In this document: piece by piece, positions 46,980 through 55,522 of the stretch | Numbering within the stretch: the stretch's first letter is position 1 | Layout: each line of letters begins with the position of its first letter | Assembly: GCF_007830035.1 (NCBI RefSeq) | Contig: NZ_VLKN01000004.1 | Coordinates: forward strand, 124,001 to 188,000 | Direction: 5' to 3' | Source of the DNA: Luteimonas cucumeris | GTDB taxonomy: Bacteria; Pseudomonadota; Gammaproteobacteria; Xanthomonadales; Xanthomonadaceae | Length of the DNA stretch: 64,000 nt | Position numbers and translations under genes: made by a program | The notes under the pieces: model-generated | The model's input: the letters and a program-made list of their open reading frames with translations, nothing else | Told to the model about the DNA's origin: nothing | The model's database searches: none

Positions 46980-48459
46980 GGCTGGCCTCCGCGTGGCAGG
47001 GTTCTTCCGACTGGCGCCGCAGCTGGTCCAGGCGCAGCACCAGGTGCGCGCTGTTCGCGCGATGCAGGTCACGTGGCACGTGCTGGCCGTCGGTGATCCA
47101 GGCGATCGGCAGCTGATGGTTCACCACCACCGACAGCGCACTGCCGAGGCGTCCGGTCTCGTCCAGCTTGGTCAGCACCACGCCCTGCGGATTGGCGTTG
47201 CCGAAGCGGCGCACGACTTCGTCCAGGTCGCAGAAATGCGAATTGGCCGGCAGCACCAGCAGGGTGTGCACCTGACCGGAAGTGCGCAGCCAGTTGAGCT
47301 GGCCGACCAGGTTGCGGTCGCGCTGGCCGAGGCCGGCGGTATCGATCAGCACCAGCTTGTAGTCGCGCAGGCGCTGCAATGTCTGCGCGAGGCCGGCATC
47401 GCTGTCGGCTTCGTGCACGGCGATTCCGAGCTGGCGGCCGTAGCTGTGCAGTTGCTCGCGGCCGCCGACGCGGACGGTGTCGGTAGTGACCAGGGCCACG
47501 TCGCGGGCGTTGTGCGTGGCGGCGAACGACGCGGCGAGCTTGGCGATGGTCGTGGTCTTGCCGGCGCCGGTCGGGCCGACCAGCGCGATCACGCCGCCCT
47601 GCTGCAGCGGATCGACCGGGATGATCGGCAGCTTGCGCGACAGCAGGCCCAGCATCAGGCCACGGCCGCGGTGCAGTTCGGTGTCGGCGGGAATCTGCAG
47701 CGCGACCTCGCGGGTGATGCAAGGGTCGAAGCCGTATTCCTCCATCAGGTCCATCGCCTGCATGCGCACCGGCGAACCGCGCAGGCGTTCGTCGGTGAGG
47801 CGATGCATCTCGCGTTCGATCATCTCGCGCATCGAAGCCAGCTCGCTGCGCATCTGCACAAGCTGCTGGTCGTCCTCGCGCGCCTGAACGGTGTTGTCGG
47901 CGACCACGGTCAAGGCCGGTTCGATGGCGGCGCTTTCCAGCGGCGGCAAGGGCTGCGGCGGCACGATCCTGGGCAGGGCCAGCAGCGGCAGCTCGTCGCC
48001 TTCCATCTCCCGCTGCGCCGGCGCCGACACCGGCGCCAGCGTGGCGGCGAGTTGTGCGGCAAAGGATGGCGACGGCGGCGTTTCGGTGGCTGGCGTCATC
48101 GCCGCGGCTGTCGGCGTGGCCGATGCGGCATGCGGATGGAAGTAGGCGGCGGCCGCTTCGGCAGGCGACGGCGCGCGCACGGTGGCGGCCTGCGCTGCCG
48201 AGACTGCGGGCGTGGCCTGGCGTAATGGCGGCGCGATTTCTGCAAGCGTCGACGCAGTTGCAGGCGCGACCGGCGTCGACGGGCGCATCGCTTCCAGCGT
48301 GCGCTGCACCAGCGCCTCGTCGTAGTTGGTGGCGGCGACGATCTCGATGCCGTCGTCGGTCACGCGGTTGGACAGGATTACCGCATCCGGACCCTGCTCC
48401 TGGCGCACCATCGCGAACGCGGTACGCATGTCGGGAGCTATGAAGCGTTTGATTTTCAT
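46969..48459 (-). CDS. flhF: FlhF, SRP-type GTPase for polar flagellar placement
   Basis: A 496-residue GTPase. The N-terminal region starts MKIKRFIAPDMRTAFAMVRQEQGPDAVILSNR. A long Ala/Pro-rich middle follows, then the NG GTPase with GPTGAGKTTTIAKLAA, VALVTTDTVRVGGREQL, LVLIDTAGLGQRD and VVLTKLDETGRLG. It recruits early basal-body parts to the pole. A hairpin element (48462-48684) fills the space between flhA and this gene. Confidence 0.96.
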   Translation of the reverse strand: MKIKRFIAPDMRTAFAMVRQEQGPDAVILSNRVTDDGIEIVAATNYDEALVQRTLEAMRPSTPVAPATASTLAEIAPPLRQATPAVSAAQAATVRAPSPAEAAAAYFHPHAASATPTAAAMTPATETPPSPSFAAQLAATLAPVSAPAQREMEGDELPLLALPRIVPPQPLPPLESAAIEPALTVVADNTVQAREDDQQLVQMRSELASMREMIEREMHRLTDERLRGSPVRMQAMDLMEEYGFDPCITREVALQIPADTELHRGRGLMLGLLSRKLPIIPVDPLQQGGVIALVGPTGAGKTTTIAKLAASFAATHNARDVALVTTDTVRVGGREQLHSYGRQLGIAVHEADSDAGLAQTLQRLRDYKLVLIDTAGLGQRDRNLVGQLNWLRTSGQVHTLLVLPANSHFCDLDEVVRRFGNANPQGVVLTKLDETGRLGSALSVVVNHQLPIAWITDGQHVPRDLHRANSAHLVLRLDQLRRQSEEPCHAEASHVA

Positions 48460-48461
48460 GG

Positions 48462-48684
48462 GGTGATTGGTGATTCGTGATTGGTGATTGGTTGGTGGTG
48501 ATTCGTTGCTCGTGACCGGTTTTTCGCAATTTGAAGCAGCACCACATCCATTCGTAAGCGTTCTGCTTGTTGGTACCCGGTAGGTTCAGTAGCCGCGTTC
48601 ATTCCTGTATCTCCACTTGCGGTGATCAGCTCTTGCTAATCACCAACCACCAATAACGAATCACCACCAACCAATCACCAATCT
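48462..48684. repeat. Paired-arm hairpin element of GTGATTGG units (flhA-flhF gap)
   Basis: GTGATTGG/GTGATTCG units at 48462-48503 face inverted units (AATCACCAACC) at 48637-48684. The arms start 2 nt before the flhF ATG and end 5 nt from the flhA stop, so the element fills the whole 230-nt gap. No sigma54 site for flhF was recognised in it. Confidence 0.85.
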
Positions 48685-48689
48685 CGGCC

Positions 48690-50756
48690 TCACGTGATCG
48701 TCCCCACCAGCTTCAGCCGCTTGTCCTCCGGCACTTCGCTGTAGGCGAGCACCGACAACGAAGGCACGCTGTGCCGCACCAGTCGCGCCAGCGCGGCGCG
48801 TACCGAGCCGGGCACCAGCACCACGGCCGGTTCGCTGCGCGCTTCCTGCCGGGTGACGCAATCGGACAGGCTCTGGTGCAGGCGTTCTGCCAGGCCCGGT
48901 TCCAACGCGGCGCCGGTGCCTTGCGTGGAGTCCTGCAAGACGCGTTCCAGTGGTGGCGCCAAGGTATAGACGGGCAGCTCCGGCGCCATGCCGGAGATTT
49001 CCTGCACGATGAAGCGGCCCAGCGCGTTGCGCACCGCTGCGGTCAGCGCGGCGTGGTCGGGGTTCTGCGGCGCGAATTCCACCAGCGCCTCGACGATGCG
49101 ACGCAGTTGCCGCAGCGGCACGCGTTCGATCAGCAGGTTCTGCAGCACGCGTACCACCGTCGCCAGTGGCAGCAGCTTCGGGGTCAGGTCCTCGACCAGC
49201 TTCGGCGCGTTGCGGCCGAGCGTGGCGAGCAGTTGCTGCACTTCGTCGTGACCGAGCAGTTCCGGCGCGTGTTCGCGCACCAGATGGGAAAGATGCGTGG
49301 CCACCACGGTAGATGCGTCCACCACGGTGTAGCCCAGCGATTCGGCGTGCGCGCGCTGGTGCGCGTGGATCCACACCGCGTCCAGGCCGAACGCCGGATC
49401 CTTGCCGGGAATGCCGTCGAGCGGACCGAACGCGCCGCCGGGATCCAGCGCCAGTTCGCGATCCGGATGCACTTCCGCCGCCGCCACCGGCACGCCGTGC
49501 ACCAATAACCGATAGCCGCTGGCCGGCAGTTCGAGGTTGTCGCGGATGTGCACGGCCGGGATCAGGAAACCCAAGTCCTGGGTCAGCTTGCGGCGCACGG
49601 CCTTGATCCGCGACATCAGTTCGCCGCCCTGCGCCTTGTCCACCAGCGGGATCAGGCGATAGCCCACTTCCAGGCCAAGCGGATCGGTCGGGCGTACTTC
49701 GTCCCAGCCCAGTTCGGCCGAAGTGTTGCCGGGTGCCGGCAGCGCCTGCAGCGGGCCGGTTTCAACCGCCTGGCTTTTCTTCCACAGCTTGAAGGCGATG
49801 TAGCCGAGGACCGCCGCCAGCGTCAAAAAGGCGACGTTCGGCATGCCCGGCACCAGGCCGACCACGCCCAGCAGCGTCGCGGCGATCGCCAGCGCCTTGT
49901 GCTGGCCGAATACCTGGCCAACCATCGCGCCGCCCATGTCCTGCGCACGCGAGGCGCGCGTGACCAGCATCGCCACCGACGACGACACCAGCAGCGCCGG
50001 CAGCTGCGCGACCAGGCCGTCGCCGATCGACAGCAGCGTGTAGATCTTCGCCGCCTCGCCGAACGGCAGGCCGTGCTGCAGCACGCCGATGGCGAGGCCG
50101 CCGACCATGTTGATGAACAGGATCAGGATGCCGGCGATGGCGTCGCCGCGGATGAACTTGCTGGCGCCGTCCATCGCGCCGTAGAAATCGGCTTCCTCGC
50201 GTACCTCCTCGCGCCGCGCCTTGGCCTCCTCGCGCGTCAGCAGGCCGGCGTTGAGGTCGGCGTCGATCGCCATCTGCTTGCCGGGCATCGCGTCGAGGAT
50301 GAAGCGCGCCGACACTTCCGAGATGCGCCCGGCGCCCTTGGTGATCACCACGAAGTTGATGATGGTCAGGATCGCGAACACCACGATGCCGACCGCGAAA
50401 TTGCCGCCGACCACGAATTCGCCGAACGATTCGATCACCTTGCCGGCCGCGCCGGGGCCGTCCTGGCCGTGCAGCAGCACCACGCGGGTGGAGGCCACGT
50501 TCAGCGCCAGGCGCAGCATCGTGGTCATCAGCAGCACGATCGGGAAGATCGTGAAGTCCAGTGGCCTGCGCACGTACACCACCGCCAGCAGCACCACCAG
50601 CGAGATCGCGATGTTGAAACTGAAGAGGATGTCCAGCACCACCGGCGCCAGCGGCACCACCACCATCGCCAGCATCGCCATCACGATGATCGGCGCACCC
50701 AGGCCATGCCTGAGCATGTCCATCACGCGCGCGGTCGGCGTGGCCGGACTGCTCAC
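48690..50756 (-). CDS. flhA: FlhA, flagellar export gate protein
   Basis: A 688-residue export gate. About eight membrane helices (to ~residue 330) include the FHIPEP-family block RPLDFTIFPIVLLMTTMLRLALNVASTRVVL and EVSARFILDAMPGKQMAIDADLNAGLL. The cytoplasmic domain (from ~355) docks chaperone-substrate complexes. The start overlaps flhB by ATGA. Confidence 0.97.
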   Translation of the reverse strand: MSSPATPTARVMDMLRHGLGAPIIVMAMLAMVVVPLAPVVLDILFSFNIAISLVVLLAVVYVRRPLDFTIFPIVLLMTTMLRLALNVASTRVVLLHGQDGPGAAGKVIESFGEFVVGGNFAVGIVVFAILTIINFVVITKGAGRISEVSARFILDAMPGKQMAIDADLNAGLLTREEAKARREEVREEADFYGAMDGASKFIRGDAIAGILILFINMVGGLAIGVLQHGLPFGEAAKIYTLLSIGDGLVAQLPALLVSSSVAMLVTRASRAQDMGGAMVGQVFGQHKALAIAATLLGVVGLVPGMPNVAFLTLAAVLGYIAFKLWKKSQAVETGPLQALPAPGNTSAELGWDEVRPTDPLGLEVGYRLIPLVDKAQGGELMSRIKAVRRKLTQDLGFLIPAVHIRDNLELPASGYRLLVHGVPVAAAEVHPDRELALDPGGAFGPLDGIPGKDPAFGLDAVWIHAHQRAHAESLGYTVVDASTVVATHLSHLVREHAPELLGHDEVQQLLATLGRNAPKLVEDLTPKLLPLATVVRVLQNLLIERVPLRQLRRIVEALVEFAPQNPDHAALTAAVRNALGRFIVQEISGMAPELPVYTLAPPLERVLQDSTQGTGAALEPGLAERLHQSLSDCVTRQEARSEPAVVLVPGSVRAALARLVRHSVPSLSVLAYSEVPEDKRLKLVGTIT

Positions 50757-51898
50757 GGGCGCAGCCTGCCGGCGCCGTTCGCGCCTTCATCGACCTCGAT
50801 CGTCGGCAGTTCCGGCGACGGCGCCGCACCATTGCGCCAGGCGCGCAGCTGGTAGACGTAGGACAGGATCTGGGCGACGGCGGAATACAGTCTCACGGGG
50901 ATCTCGCGGCCTATTTCGCCTTCCCGATACAAGGCGCGTGCCAAAGGCGGCGACGAAACGATGGCGACCCGGTGCTGCTCGGCGATTTCGCGGATGCGGT
51001 GCGCCAGTTCGTCGACGCCCTTGGCGACCACCCTGGGTGCGCCCATCTTTCCGTTCTCGTATTTCAGCGCCACCGCATAGTGGGTGGGATTGACCACGAT
51101 CACGTCGGCGGACGGCACGTCCTCCATCATCCGGCGCTGCGACATCTGGTGCTGCAGCTGGCGGATGCGGCCCTTCACTTCCGGGCGGCCTTCGCTTTCC
51201 TTCATCTCCTCGCGCAGTTCCTGGCGCGTCATCATCAATTTGCGGCGGTGGTTCCACTTCTGGTACGGCGCGTCGATCACCGCCAGCAGCACCAGCGCGC
51301 CGGCAGTGGCGAACAGCAGCGTGCCGGTGAAGCCCAGACCCGAACGCGCGGCCTGCTCCAGCGGCATGTCCAGCAACGCGGTCAGCTGGTCCAGGCCCAG
51401 CTTCAGGCACAACGCGGCGGCACCGCCGACCAGCGCCACGCGCAGCAGCGACTTGAACAGTTCAGCCACGCTTTCCTGGCCGTACAGGCGCTTCAGGCCG
51501 GACGCCGGATTGAGCCGCTTGAAATCGGGCATCAGCGACTTCGACGAGAACGAGATGCTGCCCAGCAGCAGCGGTCCGACCAGCCCGGCCAGCACGCAGA
51601 TGCCGGCGATCGGGGCGACCACCCACAGCAGTTCCAGCAGCAGTTCTCCGACGTGTCCGAACAGCGCGTCGGGATGCTGGCGCAATGCCGGATCGGGCGT
51701 CAGCGCGTGCTGCATCCAGCCCAGCGACTGCCGCGCCAGCGAAGGCATCGTCGCGGCGATGGCGATCACGCCGGCACCGAACACCGCCGCCGTCGCCAGC
51801 TCACGCGAGCGCGGGATGTTGCCCTGCTCGCGCGCCTCGCGCAGGCGCTTTTCGCTGGGTTGTTCGGTGCGTTCGCCGCTTTCGTCCTGCTCGGACAT
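50753..51898 (-). CDS. flhB: FlhB, flagellar export switch protein
   Basis: A 381-residue export protein. The N-terminus ESGERTEQPSEKRLREAREQGNIPRSREL is the family signature, with four membrane helices and the autocleavage NPTH at 270-273 in VIVVNPTHYAVALKYE. A sigma54-type site lies 35 nt upstream. In Pseudomonas it follows fliR; here it starts a block in the opposite orientation. Confidence 0.97.
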   Translation of the reverse strand: MSEQDESGERTEQPSEKRLREAREQGNIPRSRELATAAVFGAGVIAIAATMPSLARQSLGWMQHALTPDPALRQHPDALFGHVGELLLELLWVVAPIAGICVLAGLVGPLLLGSISFSSKSLMPDFKRLNPASGLKRLYGQESVAELFKSLLRVALVGGAAALCLKLGLDQLTALLDMPLEQAARSGLGFTGTLLFATAGALVLLAVIDAPYQKWNHRRKLMMTRQELREEMKESEGRPEVKGRIRQLQHQMSQRRMMEDVPSADVIVVNPTHYAVALKYENGKMGAPRVVAKGVDELAHRIREIAEQHRVAIVSSPPLARALYREGEIGREIPVRLYSAVAQILSYVYQLRAWRNGAAPSPELPTIEVDEGANGAGRLRP

Positions 51899-51932
51899 GG
51901 GTACTGGGGTTGGGCGGGGTCAGGCGGGGGGA

Positions 51933-51948
51933 TGCAAGGTCTGTTCCG
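51933..51948 (-). promoter_or_regulatory. Sigma54-type -24/-12 site for flhB
   Basis: On the minus strand CGGAAC, 5-nt spacer, TTGCA, with the correct 10-nt GG-GC distance, about 35 nt from the flhB ATG. One mismatch in the -24 box core. No ribosome site is obvious before the ATG. Confidence 0.65.
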
Positions 51949-52069
51949 GAATGTGCCGAAAGTTCGACTTGGGGACCGTCTTCCGAGGGACGTTGAGCCA
52001 ATGGCTTGCAAGACGCGCCAGCACTGCCGATAAGGGCAAAATCAAGTGCTTCCGTGCGCTAAAGCGCCC

Positions 52070-52474
52070 GGGTCACTTTCTTTGATGGCCCAAAGAAAGT
52101 AACCAAAGAAAGGGCCCGAAGCCGGCTTGGCAGCCGTTGCACTCGACGGGCGCTGGTCGATGCCGCTTTCGTCGTTGCCGGAGTTCTTGTTCCTGCCTGA
52201 AATTTGATTGCTGCGCATGGTCGCCCTTTGCACTCTGCCGATCGCGTTGGCTTTAGCTGCGGCTATTAGCTGTTGACCTTGGCACGAACTACCACCGATC
52301 CGAGCCACTCCATGGACCCGGAGGGCGGCGCACATGGATGTGCGCCGTTTTCCGACCGAGCCAGGAGGGCGAGTCGGAAAATCTACGAGGACTACAACGT
52401 GCAACGTGAGCTGTGATCGGGGAAGACCCTTTTCTTTGGTTACTTTCTTTTGGGTCATCAAAAGAAAGTGACCC
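52070..52474. mobile_element. Structured ~405-bp element with terminal inverted repeats, copy 2
   Basis: Same element as 37880-38287 in the same orientation: ends GGGTCACTTTCTTT and AAAGAAAGTGACCC, inner hairpins conserved while loop and linker bases differ. The flanks outside the ends differ from copy 1, which sets the ends. It lies in the 832-nt gap (51899-52730) between divergent flhB and the STAS gene. Confidence 0.75.
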
Positions 52475-52548
52475 GCACGCGCTGCGGGCGGAAGCTCTGC
52501 ACTTGCGGCAAAGAGCGGTGGAGCGAGCCCAGCTTCTAAAACAAGCAA

Positions 52549-52585
52549 AGTCACTGGATCCCCGCCTTCGCGAGGATGACGGCTA
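52549..52585. repeat. Dispersed CACTGGATCCC repeat
   Basis: GTCACTGGATCCCCGCCTT with a partly complementary CGAGGATGACG, the same class as 38388-38420, here also downstream of the ~405-bp element. Confidence 0.65.
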
Positions 52586-52673
52586 AGAAGCAATGGCAAC
52601 ATCAAGGGCAAGGGCAAGAGGCAGCAGATGAAGCGTCGCCGCAAGATGCCATCTCGCCAATCCGACGACAGCC

Positions 52674-52700
52674 TCAAGACTCCACCCCCGCTGCCGATAC
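52674..52700 (+). promoter_or_regulatory. Sigma28-type promoter for the STAS-cheY-cheA operon
   Basis: TCAA (52674-52677), 15 nt, GCCGATAC (52693-52700), a seven-of-eight match to the FliA -10. It is 31 nt upstream of the STAS gene start, which is preceded by GGAGAG. Confidence 0.8.
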
Positions 52701-52730
52701 CCCACAACAAGCTGTCCAGTCGGAGAGACG

Positions 52731-53036
52731 ATGAGCGCTGTGCTTCTGGGCGACGACCTCGGCATCGAGGCCGCCGCGGAACTGAAACAACAACTGGCCG
52801 CCCACCTGGCGCAGCCGCAGCCGCTGGCGCTCGACGCCGGCGCCGTGCAGCGCGTGCATACCGCCTGCGTGCAGGTGCTGTGCACGTTCTTCCGCGAACG
52901 CCGGCAGGCCGGTCGCGACACCGGATTCGCCGCCGCCAGCACATCCCTGCGCGACGCCGCACGCCTGCTGGGCGTGACCGAACCCCTGGGCCTGGCCCAT
53001 ACCGATCATCAATCAGCGGGAGCACACGCGGCATGA
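52731..53036 (+). CDS. STAS-domain protein
   Basis: A 101-residue small cytoplasmic protein of the anti-sigma-factor-antagonist (STAS) fold: alternating beta/alpha pattern with LALDAGAVQRVHTACVQVLCTFFRERRQAG. The usual phospho-Ser site is not conserved in the expected DxSS form; HTAC occupies it. It overlaps the next receiver gene by ATGA. Similar STAS-CheY-CheA sets occur in other gammaproteobacterial chemotaxis operons. Confidence 0.8.
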   Translation: MSAVLLGDDLGIEAAAELKQQLAAHLAQPQPLALDAGAVQRVHTACVQVLCTFFRERRQAGRDTGFAAASTSLRDAARLLGVTEPLGLAHTDHQSAGAHAA

Positions 53037-53398
53037 GCGCACGCATTCTGGTAGTGGACGATTCGGCCTCGATGCGACAGATGGTCGCGTTCGCCCTCAC
53101 CTCCTCCGGCTTCGCCGTGGAGGAAGCCGAAGACGGACAAGTGGCGCTGGCACGCGCCCGCGGCCAGCGTTTCAACGCGGTGGTCACCGACGTCAACATG
53201 CCCAACATGGACGGCATCACCCTGATCCGCGAACTGCGCCAGCTGCCCGAATACAAGTTCACGCCGATGCTGATGCTCACCACCGAATCGGCCGCCGACA
53301 AGAAATCCGAAGGCAAGGCCGCCGGCGCCACCGGCTGGCTGGTCAAGCCGTTCAACCCGGAACAGCTCGTCGCCACCATCCACAAGGTGCTGGGCTGA
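53033..53398 (+). CDS. CheY-like single-domain response regulator
   Basis: A 121-residue receiver with complete active site: LVVDDSASMRQM, acceptor Asp in VVTDVNMPNMDG, Thr in MLTTESAADKK and Lys in LVKPFNP. It is of the type linked to CheA/CheW clusters and is a likely phosphate acceptor for the CheA 31 nt downstream. The ATG at 53033 overlaps the STAS gene. Confidence 0.93.
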   Translation: MSARILVVDDSASMRQMVAFALTSSGFAVEEAEDGQVALARARGQRFNAVVTDVNMPNMDGITLIRELRQLPEYKFTPMLMLTTESAADKKSEGKAAGATGWLVKPFNPEQLVATIHKVLG

Positions 53399-53429
53399 TC
53401 GCCCGCGCCATCGCCGACAGGTACCACCG

Positions 53430-55394
53430 ATGTCCATGGACATGCAGCGTTTCCACGCCGTCTTCTTCGAGGAAAGCCACGAAGGCCTCGAAGCCATGGA
53501 GGCCGGGCTGTTGTCGCTGGAACAGGGCGACCGCGACGCCGAGCTGATCAATTCGATCTTCCGCGCCGCGCATTCGATCAAGGGCGGCGCGGCGACGTTC
53601 GGCTTCGAGTCGATCGCCGGCCTGACCCACGTGCTGGAAACCCTGCTCGACGAATGGCGCGCCGGCCAGCGCGCGATCACCGCAGTGGCCATCGATGCGA
53701 TCCTTGCCGCGGTGGACGCACTGCGCAGCCTGCTGGCGGAAGCCGAGCACGGCCAGGCGGCGGATCCGGTCGCCGTGCAGGCCGTGCATGCGCGACTCAC
53801 TGCGGCGCTGGTCGACGATGCCATCGGCGCGGCCGCAACGACATCGGGCCCTGCGGCAACGACGGACAACGCGGCGCCGGAAGGCTGGCGCATCGGTTTC
53901 ACGCCCTCGCCTTCGCTGTTCATGAGCGGCAACGATCCGCTGCGCATCCTGCGCGAACTCGAACGCCTGGCACCGCTGCAGGTCGCGTGCCGGCTCGAGC
54001 GCCTCCCCGGATTCGCGCAACTCGACCCGCTGGAAGCCTATCTGGCGTGGGATCTGGGCCTGCACGGCAGCGTGCCGCGCGGCGCCATCGACGATGCCTT
54101 CGCCTGGGTGGTCGACGATTGCGAGTTGGACATTGCCCCGGTCGTGGCAGCGACGACTGCCGTGGCATCGGTCACGCCAGCGGCAACCGCGCCTGCAGGC
54201 AATCCCGGCAACGCACATGATGTGGCCGAAACTTCGATCCGCGTCGGCGTCGACAAGATCGACGGCCTGATCAACCTGGTCGGCGAACTGGTGATCACGC
54301 AGGCCATGCTCAAGCAGGTGTCCGGCGTGCTCGATCCGGCCCAGTGCGAACGCCTGTTCGCCGGCCTGGATCTGCTCGAACGCAATACCCGTGACCTGCA
54401 GGAAGCGGTGATCGGCGTGCGCATGCTGCCGGTCGACGCCGTGTTCCGCCGCTTCCCGCGGCTGGTGCGCGACCTGTCGACGCGACTGGGCAAGCAGGTG
54501 CGGCTGCGCACCATCGGCGAAGGCACCGAACTGGACAAGGGCCTGATCGAACGCATCGCCGATCCGCTGGTGCACCTGGTGCGTAACTCGATCGACCACG
54601 GGCTGGAAACGCCGGAAGCACGGCGCCAGGCCGGCAAGGACGAGACCGGCACGATCACGCTGGCGGCCTCGCACCAGGGCGGCCACATCGTGATCGAAGT
54701 CAGCGACGACGGCCGCGGCCTGGATCGCGCGCGCATCCTGGCCAAGGCCGCCGAACGCGGTCTCGCCATTCCCGACAATCCCAGCGACCACCAGGTCTGG
54801 GACCTGATCTTCCAGCCCGGATTCTCCACCGCCGAAACCGTCACCGACGTCTCCGGACGCGGCGTCGGCATGGACGTGGTCCGTCGCAACATCCAGGTCC
54901 TCGGCGGCGAAGTGCAGCTGGAAAGCGCCGCCGGCAGCGGCACGCGCGTGGTGATCCGGCTGCCGCTGACGCTGGCCATCCTCGACGGAATGGCAGTGTC
55001 GGTCGGCGACGAAACCCTGATCCTGCCGCTGTCGTACGTGCTGGAAGCGCTGCAGCCGCAGCCCGGCGACACCCACGTCATGGCCGGCGACAGTCGCGTG
55101 CTGCGCGTGCGCGGCGAGTACCTGCCGGTGATCTCGCTCAGCGAGCACTATCGCTACGGTGCGCGCGGCGACGGTGATCCGCTTGTGGTGGTGGTCGAAG
55201 TCGAAGGCCGCAAACTGGCGCTGGAAGTGGACGAACTGATCGGCCAGCAGCAGGTCGTGGTCAAGAACATCGAAAACAACTACCGCCGCATCGACGGCAT
55301 TTCCGGCGCCACGATCCTGGGCGATGGACGCGTCGCGCTGATCGTCGACATCGGCGGCCTGATCCGCTCGCTCAGGATGCCGCAGGCCGCCTGA
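53430..55394 (+). CDS. cheA: CheA-family histidine kinase, second copy
   Basis: A 654-residue kinase. P1 has His48 in AAHSIKGGAATFGF. A P2 CheY-binding domain is present (about 150-245: WRIGFTPSPSLFMSGNDPLRILRELERL). P3 starts SIRVGVDKIDGLINLVGELVITQ, P4 has HLVRNSIDHGLE, DDGRGLD and GRGVGMDVV, and a P5 domain completes it. Unlike the other CheA it lacks the DEFEALLD motifs. It is downstream of the STAS and CheY genes and should serve the receptors encoded after it; no cheW is nearby. Confidence 0.95.
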   Translation: MSMDMQRFHAVFFEESHEGLEAMEAGLLSLEQGDRDAELINSIFRAAHSIKGGAATFGFESIAGLTHVLETLLDEWRAGQRAITAVAIDAILAAVDALRSLLAEAEHGQAADPVAVQAVHARLTAALVDDAIGAAATTSGPAATTDNAAPEGWRIGFTPSPSLFMSGNDPLRILRELERLAPLQVACRLERLPGFAQLDPLEAYLAWDLGLHGSVPRGAIDDAFAWVVDDCELDIAPVVAATTAVASVTPAATAPAGNPGNAHDVAETSIRVGVDKIDGLINLVGELVITQAMLKQVSGVLDPAQCERLFAGLDLLERNTRDLQEAVIGVRMLPVDAVFRRFPRLVRDLSTRLGKQVRLRTIGEGTELDKGLIERIADPLVHLVRNSIDHGLETPEARRQAGKDETGTITLAASHQGGHIVIEVSDDGRGLDRARILAKAAERGLAIPDNPSDHQVWDLIFQPGFSTAETVTDVSGRGVGMDVVRRNIQVLGGEVQLESAAGSGTRVVIRLPLTLAILDGMAVSVGDETLILPLSYVLEALQPQPGDTHVMAGDSRVLRVRGEYLPVISLSEHYRYGARGDGDPLVVVVEVEGRKLALEVDELIGQQQVVVKNIENNYRRIDGISGATILGDGRVALIVDIGGLIRSLRMPQAA

Positions 55395-55423
55395 GCGCCG
55401 CCGTCCGGGCAATCCGGGCGGCT

Positions 55424-55450
55424 TTCCCAACCTTCCCAACCTTCCCAACC
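55424..55450. repeat. Tandem 9-mer repeat (TTCCCAACC x3)
   Basis: Three perfect TTCCCAACC units plus a degenerate fourth lie 73 nt upstream of the porin start, right after a GCCGCC/GGCGGC hairpin past the cheA stop. Such tracts can change length; effect on the porin promoter is unknown. Confidence 0.7.
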
Positions 55451-55522
55451 TTCCCGTCCTCGCATCGGCAGCTTCGCGGCTGGCCGCCGGGACACGTTTA
55501 GTCGAGAATCATCGAAGCCATC

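Noticed and set aside
52042-53427. Minus-strand open frame over the ~405-bp element, the STAS and CheY genes
   Set aside because: Antisense to the conserved STAS and CheY genes. The part in the element shares residues with short frames in copy 1 only because the DNA is repeated; no common start, stop or length.
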